DNA of 64,000 bases from an uncultured cyanobacterium (GCA_937944885.1 CALFBB010000005.1:1-64000); one strand, 5' to 3'; shown: positions 20,226-29,800, numbered from the stretch's first letter. A program made the numbers and translations. Notes: generated by a model from the sequence alone, not told the origin.

Positions 20226-21365
20226 TCAAGCATCCGGCAAAATTAACATGCCATCCCCAAAGGAATAAAAGCGATACTGCTCTGCCAAGGCTTCTTGATA
20301 GAGATCCAAAAGTCTGGGTCGCCCAATTAATGCCGCCACCAACATCATTAAACTGGAGCGGGGCAGATGAAAATTGGTGATCAGCCCCTGAACAACCCGC
20401 CAGGTATAACCGGGGTAGATAAAGAGATCACTCTTGCCCTGCCAGGGCTGCAGGGATCCGGTTTGAGCCGCCGTTTCCAGCGAGCGGGCTACTGTTGTCC
20501 CGACAGCAATGACTCGCCCCCCACGGGCTTGGGCTGCCTGAATTGCCTCCACGGTTTCCGACGGAACCTTGAGCCACTCGCTGTGCAGACGGTGGTCGGT
20601 TACCCGTTCCACCTCCACCGGCCGAAAGGTGCCCAAGCCGATATTCAGGGTAATGTCAGCAGTCCGGATGCCGGCCTGAGCCAGCCGCTCCAATAGCTCC
20701 TGGGTAAAATGCAGCCCCGCAGTGGGAGCCGCCACAGAGCCGGGTTGCCTGGCCCACACCGTTTGGTAGTCTTGCGGACGGGCTTGATTCGACTGAATAT
20801 AGGGAGGAAAGGGGATCCGACCCACCTGTTCCAAAACCGTTTCAAAGGCAGCCGATCCTACCCACTCAAATTGCAGGATGCGCCCACCCGTACTGGTATC
20901 TACCTCTAGCACCCTAGCCTCCAGTCGATAGGGCAGGATGGATCCCTGTGGATCCCGAAATTGCATCCGATCCCCTACCTTGACCCGTTTGCCCGGCTTG
21001 ACCAAAACCCGCCAAACCCATCCTGGGATCTCAGCTTGAACCGGTTCCAAAAGCAAAACTTCCACCTTCCTTCCGCCCGCCTGCGCAGACACAGCTTGAG
21101 GATCCCTGTCCCGCGGTAGCCTTGTGCCCAACAGCCGAGCCGGGATCACCTTTGTATCGTTTAGAACCAACAGATCCCCTGGCCGGAGAATCTCTGGCAG
21201 ATGGCAGAAGCGTCGGTGCTCATGGCGATCCCGCCAAACCACCAGCATCCGCGCTTGATCCCTAGGTTCTACAGGGGCTTGGGCGATGTACTCGGGAGGA
21301 AGCCTGTAGTCATAGGAAGCTGTCAGCAGATCAGGATGAAGATCGCCAGCCGAAGGATAAGCCAT
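20226..21365 (-). CDS. queA: S-adenosylmethionine:tRNA ribosyltransferase-isomerase
   Basis: QueA transfers and isomerises the ribosyl part of AdoMet onto 7-aminomethyl-deazaguanine in tRNA to give epoxyqueuosine. Visible family motifs are YDYRLPPEYIAQAPVEPRD at the start, LLVLNDTKVIPARL, SVAAPTAGLHFT, LNIGLGTFRPVEVE and LITNFHLPRSSLMMLVAA. The product is about 379 aa. The ATG at 21365 (MAYPSAGDL) gives a normal N-terminus; the frame is open to 21392. It converges with cbiQ across 113 bp. Confidence 0.97.
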   Translation of the reverse strand: MAYPSAGDLHPDLLTASYDYRLPPEYIAQAPVEPRDQARMLVVWRDRHEHRRFCHLPEILRPGDLLVLNDTKVIPARLLGTRLPRDRDPQAVSAQAGGRKVEVLLLEPVQAEIPGWVWRVLVKPGKRVKVGDRMQFRDPQGSILPYRLEARVLEVDTSTGGRILQFEWVGSAAFETVLEQVGRIPFPPYIQSNQARPQDYQTVWARQPGSVAAPTAGLHFTQELLERLAQAGIRTADITLNIGLGTFRPVEVERVTDHRLHSEWLKVPSETVEAIQAAQARGGRVIAVGTTVARSLETAAQTGSLQPWQGKSDLFIYPGYTWRVVQGLITNFHLPRSSLMMLVAALIGRPRLLDLYQEALAEQYRFYSFGDGMLILPDA

Positions 21366-21649
21366 ACAGTACGCCGGGACAAATCCAAACACACCCGCAG
21401 AATCTAGCCTAGCTAACCGGATCCCTAAAGCTGGAAACGGAAGATAACCCCGCCATCTCCATGACTTACCCCCAATGCTTGGGCCGTGACCGAGGCCAAG
21501 TCAGGGTTGAGCCGTTTCGCCCTAGTCAGCTGTTGGCACTGCCCCTAGAGTAGGGCGGCAGGATGGACTCGCTACGCCCAGAGCAGGCGTCCACCAGACA
21601 CTTGTCAGAAGCCATCCAGTCTTTGCCCTTTCTAAGCGGATTAGGGATT

Positions 21650-22546
21650 TTAGAGATTATCCAAAAGACGATTGCTAATGGTGAGACGACGACTCTCTAG
21701 GGTGATGCCTGTCTGATTCACCAGCATGACGGAGATCCATTCCGCACCTGGCTCCTGCGGGGCATCAGCTTGCCGGAAAATGCCGCCTGCTTGTAGGGGC
21801 TCAAGAGGAAAAGAGGTCCCTTCTAGGTAGCCAGCAGGGTTAATGGGTTGTTCCGTAACAGCTCCCAGAAGTAACGAACGAGTTAGGGGTTCCGCCACAA
21901 TCGCTTGCAAAGAATAGGTGGCACCTGGTTTGACCACCTGCGGCAGACTGAGGGTGACTGTAGGTGGAGCCGAGCCAGAGGTGAGAGTGCTCTCTTCTCG
22001 CAAGACCTCTTGTTCAACCAAGAGCAGCTGCTCAGGATTGCTCGGATCCGGGCGATAGCGATTGCGCACCAGAGTAGAGGCTTCCACCTGAAAATTGCCC
22101 CGTACCGAAGCTTGGGATCCCTGCATCCGGCCAGAGACCTCAGCAACAATATCAGGACCGACTTGCCGCCAAGATTCAATCTGTGCTGAGTAGATCAGGT
22201 CAGGGTGATGATCCCAGAGGGTTTGAATGGCACGCTCCACACCCTCGCGATCCAGTCCATCCCGATGCCGGAATTCAAGGCTATAGGTGGCCATAACCCC
22301 TTCTAGATCCCGCCGATTGGCCGCTTCAATCTGTCGGTTAAGCAGATCAACAAGAGCCTCAGGGGGAGGATTCAAAACTTTCCGTTGCAGCCCCCCTTCT
22401 AACTCCATTGGGGCTAGCTGAGCCAGAGCTTGTGTTGAAACAACTGCCGTGAACGGGATCCCCAAGCACACAGCAGAGACTAGGGTAAAAAGCTGTTCGT
22501 GTAAGCGGGCCGCAGGCCTTTGTAAACCGACCGATGAGGATCTCAA
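21650..22546 (-). CDS. Secreted protein with NTF2/SnoaL-like region, function unknown
   Basis: A 298-aa exported protein. A signal peptide (LFTLVSAVCLGIPFTAVVS) is cleaved near ALAQ. Residues 65-165 (LLNRQIEAANRRDLEGVMA and FRHRDGLDREGVERAIQ) resemble an NTF2/SnoaL-type domain, followed by a beta-rich C-terminal region. No in-frame ATG exists upstream of the signal peptide. The TTG at 22546 is preceded by GGAGG at a 7-nt distance, which supports that start. It is divergent from the rhodanese gene. Confidence 0.7.
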   Translation of the reverse strand: MRSSSVGLQRPAARLHEQLFTLVSAVCLGIPFTAVVSTQALAQLAPMELEGGLQRKVLNPPPEALVDLLNRQIEAANRRDLEGVMATYSLEFRHRDGLDREGVERAIQTLWDHHPDLIYSAQIESWRQVGPDIVAEVSGRMQGSQASVRGNFQVEASTLVRNRYRPDPSNPEQLLLVEQEVLREESTLTSGSAPPTVTLSLPQVVKPGATYSLQAIVAEPLTRSLLLGAVTEQPINPAGYLEGTSFPLEPLQAGGIFRQADAPQEPGAEWISVMLVNQTGITLESRRLTISNRLLDNL

Positions 22547-22661
22547 ACCGTAACCTCCAGCAAGCCAATCTGCTCTCCAGTCTAGCCTCGCGGCGACTAT
22601 GATCCAGAAGGTGAGCCGGATCCCGGCTCATCAAGTCCACCGAAAACAGGTTAGGTTCCCC

Positions 22662-23036
22662 ATGGCTTCTCACCACTCTCCTGCTTTTCTGGCCTTGGTC
22701 AACGAGGCCAAAAGTCGCATCCAAGAGCTGACCGTTGAACAGGTCCGGCAGAAACAACTGCGGGGGGATCCCTTCTATTTTGTGGATGTGCGAGAGGAAT
22801 CGGAATGGCAAGCAGGTCATGCGGCGGGGGCCATCCACTTGAGCAAAGGCATCATCGAGCGGGACATTGAAACAGCTATCCCCGACAAAGAGGCGGAGAT
22901 CGTCCTGTATTGCGGAGGAGGATTTCGCTCCGCCCTGTCAGCAGACACTCTGAAAAAGATGGGCTACCGAAACGTAATTTCCATGGCTGGTGGGATCCGA
23001 GCTTGGCGAGAGGCTGGATTTCCCGAAGAATCCTAG
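22662..23036 (+). CDS. Rhodanese-like domain protein
   Basis: A 124-aa single-domain rhodanese. It has the CH2A-like FVDVREESEWQAGHAAGA, and the active-site loop YCGGGFRSALSA with the catalytic Cys. The ending VISMAGGIRAWREAGFP is typical. Such proteins carry persulfide sulfur for transfer; the acceptor is unknown. I use the ATG at 22662 (MASHHSPAF); the frame is open 63 bp further upstream. Confidence 0.9.
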   Translation: MASHHSPAFLALVNEAKSRIQELTVEQVRQKQLRGDPFYFVDVREESEWQAGHAAGAIHLSKGIIERDIETAIPDKEAEIVLYCGGGFRSALSADTLKKMGYRNVISMAGGIRAWREAGFPEES

Positions 23037-23048
23037 AATCAGAAAAGC

Positions 23049-23074
23049 TGGACGGATTCAGTGGACGGATTCAT
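23049..23074. repeat. 13-bp tandem duplication
   Basis: TGGACGGATTCA followed by G or T occurs twice head to tail, just after the rhodanese stop codon. Confidence 0.9.
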
Positions 23075-23208
23075 CAGAATTGAAACACCACAACAGGTAA
23101 CCAGCAGGGTAGCCTTGAATCGGTGACCGCTCCTTGGTTTCAAGAAATTCCAAAGACCAAGATACAGTTTTTTCAGCAGCATCTACGGCGGTTAGGGCAG
23201 GCGAGACC

Positions 23209-23802
23209 ATGTTACGAGGGCTGGATCAACTCCTGGAAAGCTTTGCTAGCCATCCCCTTTGGGCGGAACTGAAACAAATGCAAACCTTGCGACAAGTATG
23301 GCCGGAAGTGGTAGGGGAGGTTGTTGCTGCTCAAACCTACCCCCTCAGTGTGCGACGACAGGTACTTCAGGTGGCTACCTCAACCCCGGCCTGGGCACAA
23401 AATCTAGCCTTCCAACGACGCCTAATTCTGCAAAAATTGAACAGCCACCTTCACCCTCCCCTGAGTGACATCCGCTTTAGCCCCGGGGCTTGGCATAAGG
23501 GATCCGGTACCACCTCCCCCCTTCATCCTGACACCGAGCTAACCGGCCAGTTCTACGGTGTTGCTCGCCCTAACAAGCCAGCGAATCAGACCCTGACTGC
23601 AAAACCCAACTCTTCAAAGCATTCCCGACCAACGGATGCCAAAACAGCCTTTGAACGCTGGGTGCGAGTGGTGAAACAACAGCAAAGCCAGCAGAATATG
23701 TTTCCCTGCCCTGTCTGTCGTTGCCCTACCCCTGCTGCCGAATTGGAACGTTGGTTTGTTTGCGGTTTTTGTCATCGACAATCGCTACACCCACCCAGCT
23801 AA
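23209..23802 (+). CDS. DUF721 (DciA-like) protein with C-terminal zinc ribbon
   Basis: About 197 aa. The N-terminal 100 residues match DUF721, the family of DciA, an ancestral loader or partner of the DnaB replicative helicase. Key stretches are LRQVWPEVVGEVVAAQTYPL and LQVATSTPAWAQNLAFQR. A long polar linker leads to a C-terminal CPVCRC...CGFC zinc-ribbon-like pair. Some cyanobacterial members share this layout, as far as I recall. I start at ATG 23209 (MLRGLDQLLES), the beginning of the domain; a TTG at 23134 would add 25 residues. Confidence 0.8.
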   Translation: MLRGLDQLLESFASHPLWAELKQMQTLRQVWPEVVGEVVAAQTYPLSVRRQVLQVATSTPAWAQNLAFQRRLILQKLNSHLHPPLSDIRFSPGAWHKGSGTTSPLHPDTELTGQFYGVARPNKPANQTLTAKPNSSKHSRPTDAKTAFERWVRVVKQQQSQQNMFPCPVCRCPTPAAELERWFVCGFCHRQSLHPPS

Positions 23803-23855
23803 TTTTGGGATCCCTCAATTGTTGCAACCCATCCCCAGTTGATTGGTTAAGCTTA

Positions 23856-25232
23856 CTAATCATTCATGGCCCGGTAAGTGGCCACAGAAGAGGGTGAAAC
23901 CCGATTCAAGTAGCGGAAAATCCAATACTTAAATACCGTATCCAGAAAAACCGGGAAAGTTGCAATAAAACCATAGATCAAGTCACGGTTTTCCGGTACC
24001 CCTAGGTGAGCAGCCAAATTACTGAGAAGCACCTCCCAGCCGTGAGGAGAGTGGTAACCCACAAATACATCTGTGAAAAGAATGATAATAAAAGCCTTGG
24101 CACTGTCACTTAGTCCATAGATAAGGCGATCCAAAAAGGACTTCAGTACTTCGATTTCTTCTCTACCAATAAAGATGAGCCAGCCAAACACTAACATAGA
24201 CAAGAGATCGGCCAAAACATTTTTGACTCCTTCCAAGTTCTCGCGACTATATTTTTTCAAGAGTTCTTCTGCTTTAGCTGAGAGCTGATCCTCTGCTTCT
24301 AGGTCCAGCTCTCGAGATTGGTGATGTAGGGCTCGCTCGAATTCAAGCTTTTCCTTAAAAAAATTAAACTCCGAAAGAGCTTTTTCTTGAAGCTCAGCCC
24401 TGAGAATCATAGCAGTGGAGGCCTGGCTTTGAAAATGATCCACCAAGGGCGCAAATAGAAAATTTTTTGAGAGAATCTGTGTGAGCAAAGGCAAGATTGC
24501 CAATAGCAATAAAAACCGTATCGACACCAATGTGCGGGTGCGGGAGTTACGGTAATCACGAATCAACTCTTCTTCTGCTTGTGAACTCAGCTCACGGCGG
24601 ATCTGGCTGGCGGTGCGCAGAATCGAACGGGGTAGGATCCCGGTTTTAGAAGCAACAGGGGCATTGTCATGACTAAGGCTTGCCTTAGACAACTCTTCAG
24701 AAGGAGGAGTCTGGGTCAGAGGCAGCCGTTCTGGCTGCTTGTTTGGTTCAGGCGGACCAGCAACAGATTTACGTTGACCAGGGGAATGTTTGTAGCGAGA
24801 GATCACCTGGTCAATAAACTGCAGTTTCTCCAGAATAGAAAGCTCCCCGCTTTTGTGACCGTTTTCAGAGCCTTTGCCGTTCTGTTCAGAGCCATTGAGA
24901 GGAAGGGTTTCCTTCTCCTGATCTGGGGCAACTTGGCCAGCCACAGCAGGACCCCTGCCATTTTGATTGGGATCCGGTAGACCAGAAAAGCTGCTACTGG
25001 CTCGAAACTCTGCTAAGCGCAGCTCAATTCGGCTGAGTTGTTGACGCAGTTGAATCTGAAAGTAGCGACTGACATTTTGGCCATGTTCTCCCTCCGCACT
25101 GATAGAATTCCCATGGAAGTATTGGTCTTCGATGGCCTTGATGCGAAGGGCAGCCTCATAGGCTTGCTCAAGGGAACGGAGGGGTGTATTTGAGATCCAT
25201 TGGCCTAGCCTACTAAAGACAGACTTTCTCAT
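23856..25232 (-). CDS. pxcA: Proton extrusion protein PxcA (CemA/CotA family)
   Basis: PxcA is a cytoplasmic-membrane protein needed for light-induced proton extrusion and acid tolerance in cyanobacteria, homologous to chloroplast CemA. The 458-aa product has a long hydrophilic N-terminus (about 1-220) with coiled-coil-like stretches. Then come the CemA-type membrane part with TRTLVSIRFLLLLAILPLLT, the charged region ELEAEDQLSAKAEELLKKY-like, FGWLIFIGREEIEVLKSF and FIIILFTDVFVGYHSPHGWE. The end LDTVFKYWIFRYLNRVSPSS is diagnostic. I use the ATG at 25232 (MRKSVFSRLGQW). Confidence 0.95.
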   Translation of the reverse strand: MRKSVFSRLGQWISNTPLRSLEQAYEAALRIKAIEDQYFHGNSISAEGEHGQNVSRYFQIQLRQQLSRIELRLAEFRASSSFSGLPDPNQNGRGPAVAGQVAPDQEKETLPLNGSEQNGKGSENGHKSGELSILEKLQFIDQVISRYKHSPGQRKSVAGPPEPNKQPERLPLTQTPPSEELSKASLSHDNAPVASKTGILPRSILRTASQIRRELSSQAEEELIRDYRNSRTRTLVSIRFLLLLAILPLLTQILSKNFLFAPLVDHFQSQASTAMILRAELQEKALSEFNFFKEKLEFERALHHQSRELDLEAEDQLSAKAEELLKKYSRENLEGVKNVLADLLSMLVFGWLIFIGREEIEVLKSFLDRLIYGLSDSAKAFIIILFTDVFVGYHSPHGWEVLLSNLAAHLGVPENRDLIYGFIATFPVFLDTVFKYWIFRYLNRVSPSSVATYRAMND

Positions 25233-25330
25233 GGCACATTCCTGTGGCACCTCCCCTATGGGCCGATCCACCCCTCTTTCTCAAGTATTGTAACGGGTTT
25301 GGACAGGGATCCTTATCCCGCAGCAGCCGT

Positions 25331-25379
25331 GCTCTGCCAGGGTAATCTTTGGGATTGAGCTCCTGCTATCTGGCAGAGC
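25331..25379. repeat. Perfect 10-bp inverted repeat
   Basis: GCTCTGCCAG at 25331-25340 and CTGGCAGAGC at 25370-25379 flank a 29-nt loop, between the carotenoid oxygenase stop and pxcA. No T-run follows, so it is not a standard terminator; it may stabilise an mRNA end. Confidence 0.75.
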
Positions 25380-25395
25380 GGCCGGGCAGCATCCA

Positions 25396-26835
25396 TTATT
25401 CCACCCACACCTGTGGGGTAAAACTGCCGTGTAGACCATAGGGAATATGATGCCGCAACGGGATCCGTGCTACGGGGCCGGCAGCCAGGTCTTGCGCCTC
25501 CAGGATCACCACCTGGGAGCAACGGCTGGCTGCATCAAAAACCACGGTTACAATCCACCCCTCCTCTTCTGCAGCGCTATCGGGATAGGGGACAAACACC
25601 GGTTCACCGACAAATCCACGCGGGGCAAAGCTGTACTGCTGGGTGCGGCCTGTGGCGGTATCTAACTTCAAAATTGCTTGTAAGGGAGCATTGGGGCCAG
25701 GGGCATGAGTAGCACCCATGTAGATGTAGCGATGGCATCCTCCCATGTGGGCCGGGTGAACAGCGGGGAACTCCACCGATCGATCCAGGAGCCGTTCTCG
25801 TTTGACGCTGCCCGCTTTAGGATCCAGATAAAACCGCCACAGCTTACCCGCTGGAACCTGGGTGAAATCAATCTGCAAATAATCGGCATCGGGCTCTAGA
25901 GCAGGGTATTCTTCATAGAGAACCGCATCTACAATCAGTTGCTCCCCAACTTCGTAGCCGTTGACAAAGTGAAAGACAAAGCCCGGTTCGGTTGCCAGTT
26001 GCATCGGCTCGCCGCTGTTGGGAAATAACCAGACGCGGGTCGGCTCCCTCTGCTTGAGGGTCAGGCAGGTGCCTGCCGGTTGCCAACCCAGGACAAAAGG
26101 TAAGGGGTTGAAGGCCATTGGATTTTGGAAAAAGATGCGGTAGTTAGGTGTCCAGGCAAAGTCATGCAGAAAAGCAAAACCGGGCAGGGTGTAATTCCGC
26201 CTTTCCGTTAGCCGCCCCTGGGCATCTAGGCGATAAAAGAACAGCTGAGAATTGAGGGCAGCCCGTACTCCAAAGGCCATCAGATCCCCCGTCTTGGGAT
26301 CCCGACGTGGATGAGCGGTAAAAGGCTGACCAGGAGAGAGAGCTCCAGCAAAGGTTTCCACCCCTTCTGTTGCCAAGGTGGCCGGGTTGAGGCGGTAGGG
26401 AGCACTGGCCTCCCAAAGGGCCAGCAGTTTATCCCCTTGATAAATCACATTGGTGTTGGCAGGGTTCTTAAACCGCAAATCCAGAAAATTGGCCCACCAA
26501 CCCCCCGGTTTTTGGGTCCCAAACACCCCTCGATAGAGCACCCGCCCCGCCTTCTCTTCCGCTTCAAACTCGCAGGTGCGCACAAAGCGGTTGCGGAAAT
26601 GGACTTTTCCATTGACAAAAGTAATGGCACAAACCATGCCATCCCCATCAAAGGGGTGACCGTAACGCTGGGATCCGATCTCCAACTTGCCCGGACCATT
26701 GCGAAAGAGAGTGCCCCGTAAACCCGTTGGGATCCGCCCCTCAATCTCCGGGATCCAATACTCCTGTTCGCAGGTGAGGGAGCGGTAGCCCAGCTGCCAA
26801 TCGGCAGTGCTGTAGGTGGAAGTGGCAGTGACCAT
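25396..26835 (-). CDS. Carotenoid cleavage oxygenase
   Basis: A 479-aa enzyme of the RPE65/carotenoid oxygenase family, non-haem iron dioxygenases that cleave carotenoid or apocarotenoid double bonds. The four iron-binding histidines can be placed in TAHPRRD, FLHDFAW, FHFVNGYE and the C-terminal GLHGSFTPQ. GTLFRNGPG and HPFDGDGMV near the N-terminus are also typical. The exact substrate (carotenoid or apocarotenal, as for Diox1-type enzymes) cannot be told. Soluble or peripheral; no signal peptide. It is divergent from ffh. Confidence 0.93.
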   Translation of the reverse strand: MVTATSTYSTADWQLGYRSLTCEQEYWIPEIEGRIPTGLRGTLFRNGPGKLEIGSQRYGHPFDGDGMVCAITFVNGKVHFRNRFVRTCEFEAEEKAGRVLYRGVFGTQKPGGWWANFLDLRFKNPANTNVIYQGDKLLALWEASAPYRLNPATLATEGVETFAGALSPGQPFTAHPRRDPKTGDLMAFGVRAALNSQLFFYRLDAQGRLTERRNYTLPGFAFLHDFAWTPNYRIFFQNPMAFNPLPFVLGWQPAGTCLTLKQREPTRVWLFPNSGEPMQLATEPGFVFHFVNGYEVGEQLIVDAVLYEEYPALEPDADYLQIDFTQVPAGKLWRFYLDPKAGSVKRERLLDRSVEFPAVHPAHMGGCHRYIYMGATHAPGPNAPLQAILKLDTATGRTQQYSFAPRGFVGEPVFVPYPDSAAEEEGWIVTVVFDAASRCSQVVILEAQDLAAGPVARIPLRHHIPYGLHGSFTPQVWVE

Positions 26836-27090
26836 AGGTGGAGCTCAACGGCAAGCAACGCCTCCTATTGTCGCTTAAACTTTTGTAAAGGAGCCAGTTC
26901 CTGGGGGCCCAAATCCTGTTTCTCAGGCCACCGGCAGGAGTCTATCTCTTGAGAAGTCCAATCGGATGGGCTAGAGATTCTCTAGGGCTTTGCTTCTGCC
27001 CTTTCTCCCCCAGGTCTTGCCCCAACTGGATTATGGTAGGAAATACCCCAAATACCCCCGCAGGATCCCTGGACAGGATAGGCAGCACCC

Positions 27091-28545
27091 ATGTTTGATG
27101 CGCTCTCTGAGAAATTGGAACTGGCCTGGAAAAAGCTCCGTGGCCAGGACAAAATCACCGAAACCAACATCCAAGAGGCCCTCCGAGAAGTGCGGCGGGC
27201 TCTGCTGGATGCCGATGTCAACCTGCAGGTGGTGAAGCAGTTTATCGAGGAGGTACGACAGGCTGCCCTTGGCTCCGAGGTGATCATGGGGGTAAGCCCG
27301 GATCAGCAGTTCATCAAAATTGTTCACGATGAGCTGGTGAAGGTGATGGGGGAAGCCAACGTACCGATTGCGCAAGCTGAGCAACCGCCGACCATTATTC
27401 TCATGGCCGGTTTACAGGGATCCGGAAAAACCACCACCTGTGCCAAGCTGGCCCTTTACCTACGCAAACAGGGCAAAAAACCTCTCATGGTAGCGGGAGA
27501 CATTTACCGACCGGCAGCCATTGACCAATTAAAAACCCTGGGGCAGCAGATTCAGATTCCGGTCTTTGATCTGGGTAAAACGGATCCCGTTGAGATTGCC
27601 CGCCAAGGGGTGGAGGCAGCCCGGCAGCAGGGGTATGACTATGTAATCTTGGATACCGCTGGGCGCTTGCAAATTGACCTGGAAATGATGGCAGAACTGG
27701 AACGGGTCAAGGCTACCGTGCAACCCCACGAAATTCTGCTGGTGGTGGATGCCATGATCGGGCAGGAGGCAGCCAACCTGACACAAGCTTTCCACCAACG
27801 GCTGGGCATTACCGGCGCCATTCTCACCAAGTTGGATGGGGATACCCGCGGTGGAGCAGCCCTCTCCATTCGACAGGTGTCCGGGCAGCCGATTAAGTTC
27901 ATCGGTGTGGGAGAAAAAGTCGAGGCCCTGGATCCCTTCTATCCCGACCGCATGGCCTCGCGCATTTTGGGCATGGGGGATATCCTCAGCTTGGTGGAAA
28001 AAGCCCAAGAAGAAATTGACCTGGGGGATGCCGCTAGCATGGCGGAAAAGATGATGACCGCCCAGTTTGATTTCAACGACTTCCTGAAGCAAATGCGCCT
28101 GATCAAACGCATGGGATCCCTAGGGGGCCTGCTGAAACTGATGCCGGGGATGGGCAAAATCAGCGATGAACAGCTGCAGAAAGGACAAGACCAACTGGCC
28201 CGTTCCGAAGCCATGATCAACTCCATGACCCCAGAAGAGCGCAAAAATCCCGATCTCTTGGCCCGCAGTGTCAGCCGCAAACGCCGTGTTGCCAACGGTT
28301 CCGGCCACAAGTTGGAGGATGTCAGCCGTTTGGTCAGTGACTTTCAACGCATGCGGGACATGATGCGCAGCATGGGCATGGGCGGTGGGTTTCCCGGTAT
28401 GGGGGGCTTCGGACGTAGCCCTCTTCCCGGTGGTGGACCCAACTGGCGCGGACGTTCAGCCGCTCCTCCGCGTCAACGACCCAATCCCAAGCCGGGTAAA
28501 GGGGGGAAAAAGGGGGGTAACAAGCGAGGCTTTGGCGGCAAGTAA
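27091..28545 (+). CDS. ffh: Signal recognition particle protein Ffh (SRP54)
   Basis: Ffh binds SRP RNA and signal sequences and targets nascent membrane proteins to FtsY. The 484-aa product has the N domain, the GTPase (NG) domain with GLQGSGKTT, VILDTAGRLQ and LTKLDGDTRGGAALS, and a Met-rich M domain (MGSLGGLLKLMPGMG and MRDMMRSMGMGGG). The tail is Gly/Pro/Lys-rich. The matching RNA gene, ffs, is also in the window at 41.5 kb. The ATG at 27091 gives MFDALSEKLE, the normal start. Confidence 0.98.
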   Translation: MFDALSEKLELAWKKLRGQDKITETNIQEALREVRRALLDADVNLQVVKQFIEEVRQAALGSEVIMGVSPDQQFIKIVHDELVKVMGEANVPIAQAEQPPTIILMAGLQGSGKTTTCAKLALYLRKQGKKPLMVAGDIYRPAAIDQLKTLGQQIQIPVFDLGKTDPVEIARQGVEAARQQGYDYVILDTAGRLQIDLEMMAELERVKATVQPHEILLVVDAMIGQEAANLTQAFHQRLGITGAILTKLDGDTRGGAALSIRQVSGQPIKFIGVGEKVEALDPFYPDRMASRILGMGDILSLVEKAQEEIDLGDAASMAEKMMTAQFDFNDFLKQMRLIKRMGSLGGLLKLMPGMGKISDEQLQKGQDQLARSEAMINSMTPEERKNPDLLARSVSRKRRVANGSGHKLEDVSRLVSDFQRMRDMMRSMGMGGGFPGMGGFGRSPLPGGGPNWRGRSAAPPRQRPNPKPGKGGKKGGNKRGFGGK

Positions 28546-28547
28546 CC

Positions 28548-28790
28548 ATGCTTCTGGAAGCTTATTGCCAAGAGTCTGGCATCTGCTTTCATAAGGTGAG
28601 TTCTGCAATGCCTGGCCAGGCTCTGAAACGTCGGGGATTGGAGCCAGATGAGTGCTACTACCTGGGTTCTCAAAAAGAATTTCCCGACCTGAGTGTTGAA
28701 ATTGTCCTTGGCAGTAGATTGATCGATAAACCTGAACTCGGTCTGATCTTGATCAAGAATTGGCTATATCGAGCTATATCGGAAGTGTAG
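28548..28790 (+). pseudogene. Relic of a Uma2-family (DUF820) gene
   Basis: The 80-codon frame starting 2 bp after ffh reads LLEAYCQESGICFH, then RRGLEPDECYYLG and FPDLSVEIVLGS. These match the middle of Uma2-family (DUF820) proteins, which are PD-(D/E)XK-like and abundant in cyanobacteria. Normal members are about 190 aa; here the N-terminal half is missing and the frame dissolves after the PDLxxEVV block. A 10-bp near-perfect tandem duplication (GCTATATCGA/GCTATATCGG, 28763-28782) lies in the degenerate end. It is probably not functional. Confidence 0.65.
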
Positions 28791-28847
28791 CAGTGACAAG
28801 AGGGTTAATTCTCAATCTATTGCCTAGGTTCTGATGGTTAAGCATTC

Positions 28848-29300
28848 ATGCCTCTCCATGTTGTTTTGGTTGCTCCGGAGATCCCTGCCAACACGGGCAA
28901 TATTGCCCGCACTTGTGCTGCTACCAACACCCCTCTACATCTGGTGGATCCCCTTGGATTTCGACTCTCAGATCGCTACTTGAAAAGAGCCGGACTCGAC
29001 TATTGGCAACATGTGCAGCTGTATCGCTACCCCTCTTGGGCTGCTTTGGTGGAAGCCCATCCAGAAGCACGGTTTTGGTGTTTTAGTGTGCGCGGCAAGG
29101 CCGTTTATACAGAAGTCACCTATCAACCAGGGGATTGGTTGGTCTTTGGCAGCGAAAGTCGAGGATTGGATCCCATGTTTTTGGAAAACTACCCCAGTGT
29201 GCGGATCCCGTTGAGTGGGCCGGTGCGCAGCCTCAACTTGAGTAATGCCGTAGCGATTGCCCTGTTTGAAGGATTACGCCAACAGGGATCCCTGATTTAA
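28848..29300 (+). CDS. trmL: tRNA (cytidine/uridine-34 2'-O)-methyltransferase
   Basis: TrmL is a SPOUT-fold methyltransferase that methylates the ribose of the wobble base in tRNA-Leu isoacceptors. The 150-aa protein shows the three motifs: PANTGNIARTCAATN, FGSESRGL and SLNLSNAVAIALFE. It is normal in length and starts at the ATG at 28848 (MPLHVVLVAPEIP). Confidence 0.95.
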   Translation: MPLHVVLVAPEIPANTGNIARTCAATNTPLHLVDPLGFRLSDRYLKRAGLDYWQHVQLYRYPSWAALVEAHPEARFWCFSVRGKAVYTEVTYQPGDWLVFGSESRGLDPMFLENYPSVRIPLSGPVRSLNLSNAVAIALFEGLRQQGSLI

Positions 29301-29800
29301 TCATCTATACTTCTACAAACCAAAACACTGCCTTTAGGATGCCTTTACGATGACAGAAAATATGACCCTACCCATGTAGAGGCTAAACCCAAAACCAGTT
29401 CAAATCCTCAAAAATCACGATCCACTCAGGGAAGAATGCAACATTTTTTCCCTTCCAATTATCTTTCAATACTTCTGGCAGATGTGAGTGTGTACCAGCT
29501 AAACAGCATCAAACAGTTCATAAAAGATTGGGAGGACTTCATGGATTGAAGGGTTGAATGACACATTACGACAAGTGGGGTGATGATTTAAGAAGACCCT
29601 GTCACTTTCCAACCAGATTGACAACCCCATCGCAGCAATTTTTAACTTTCTAGGTCATTAGAATAAGTTATTACTTGCTTAGAACTACCCTTTTGCGCCC
29701 CCTCACCAGTTGCTAGGGCGAATTGATTTGCTCCCATGCTAGGGCTTTTGGGGTGAGTGTTTTATGTCTCTATTTTTAAGTGGGATCCTCGGGTTCGCCT
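29301..29800. other. AT-richer intergenic region with an 11-bp tandem duplication
   Basis: No coding sequence is supported. TGCCTTTAGGA and TGCCTTTACGA are adjacent at 29329-29350 (one mismatch). The last 100 bp before galE carry CTCACC and GGTGAG around two GCTAGGGC copies, and probably the galE promoter. Confidence 0.5.

Noticed and set aside
29390-29415. Possible tRNA T-loop (GTTCAAATC)
   Set aside because: The flanking bases do not form a T-stem and no acceptor or anticodon arm can be drawn.
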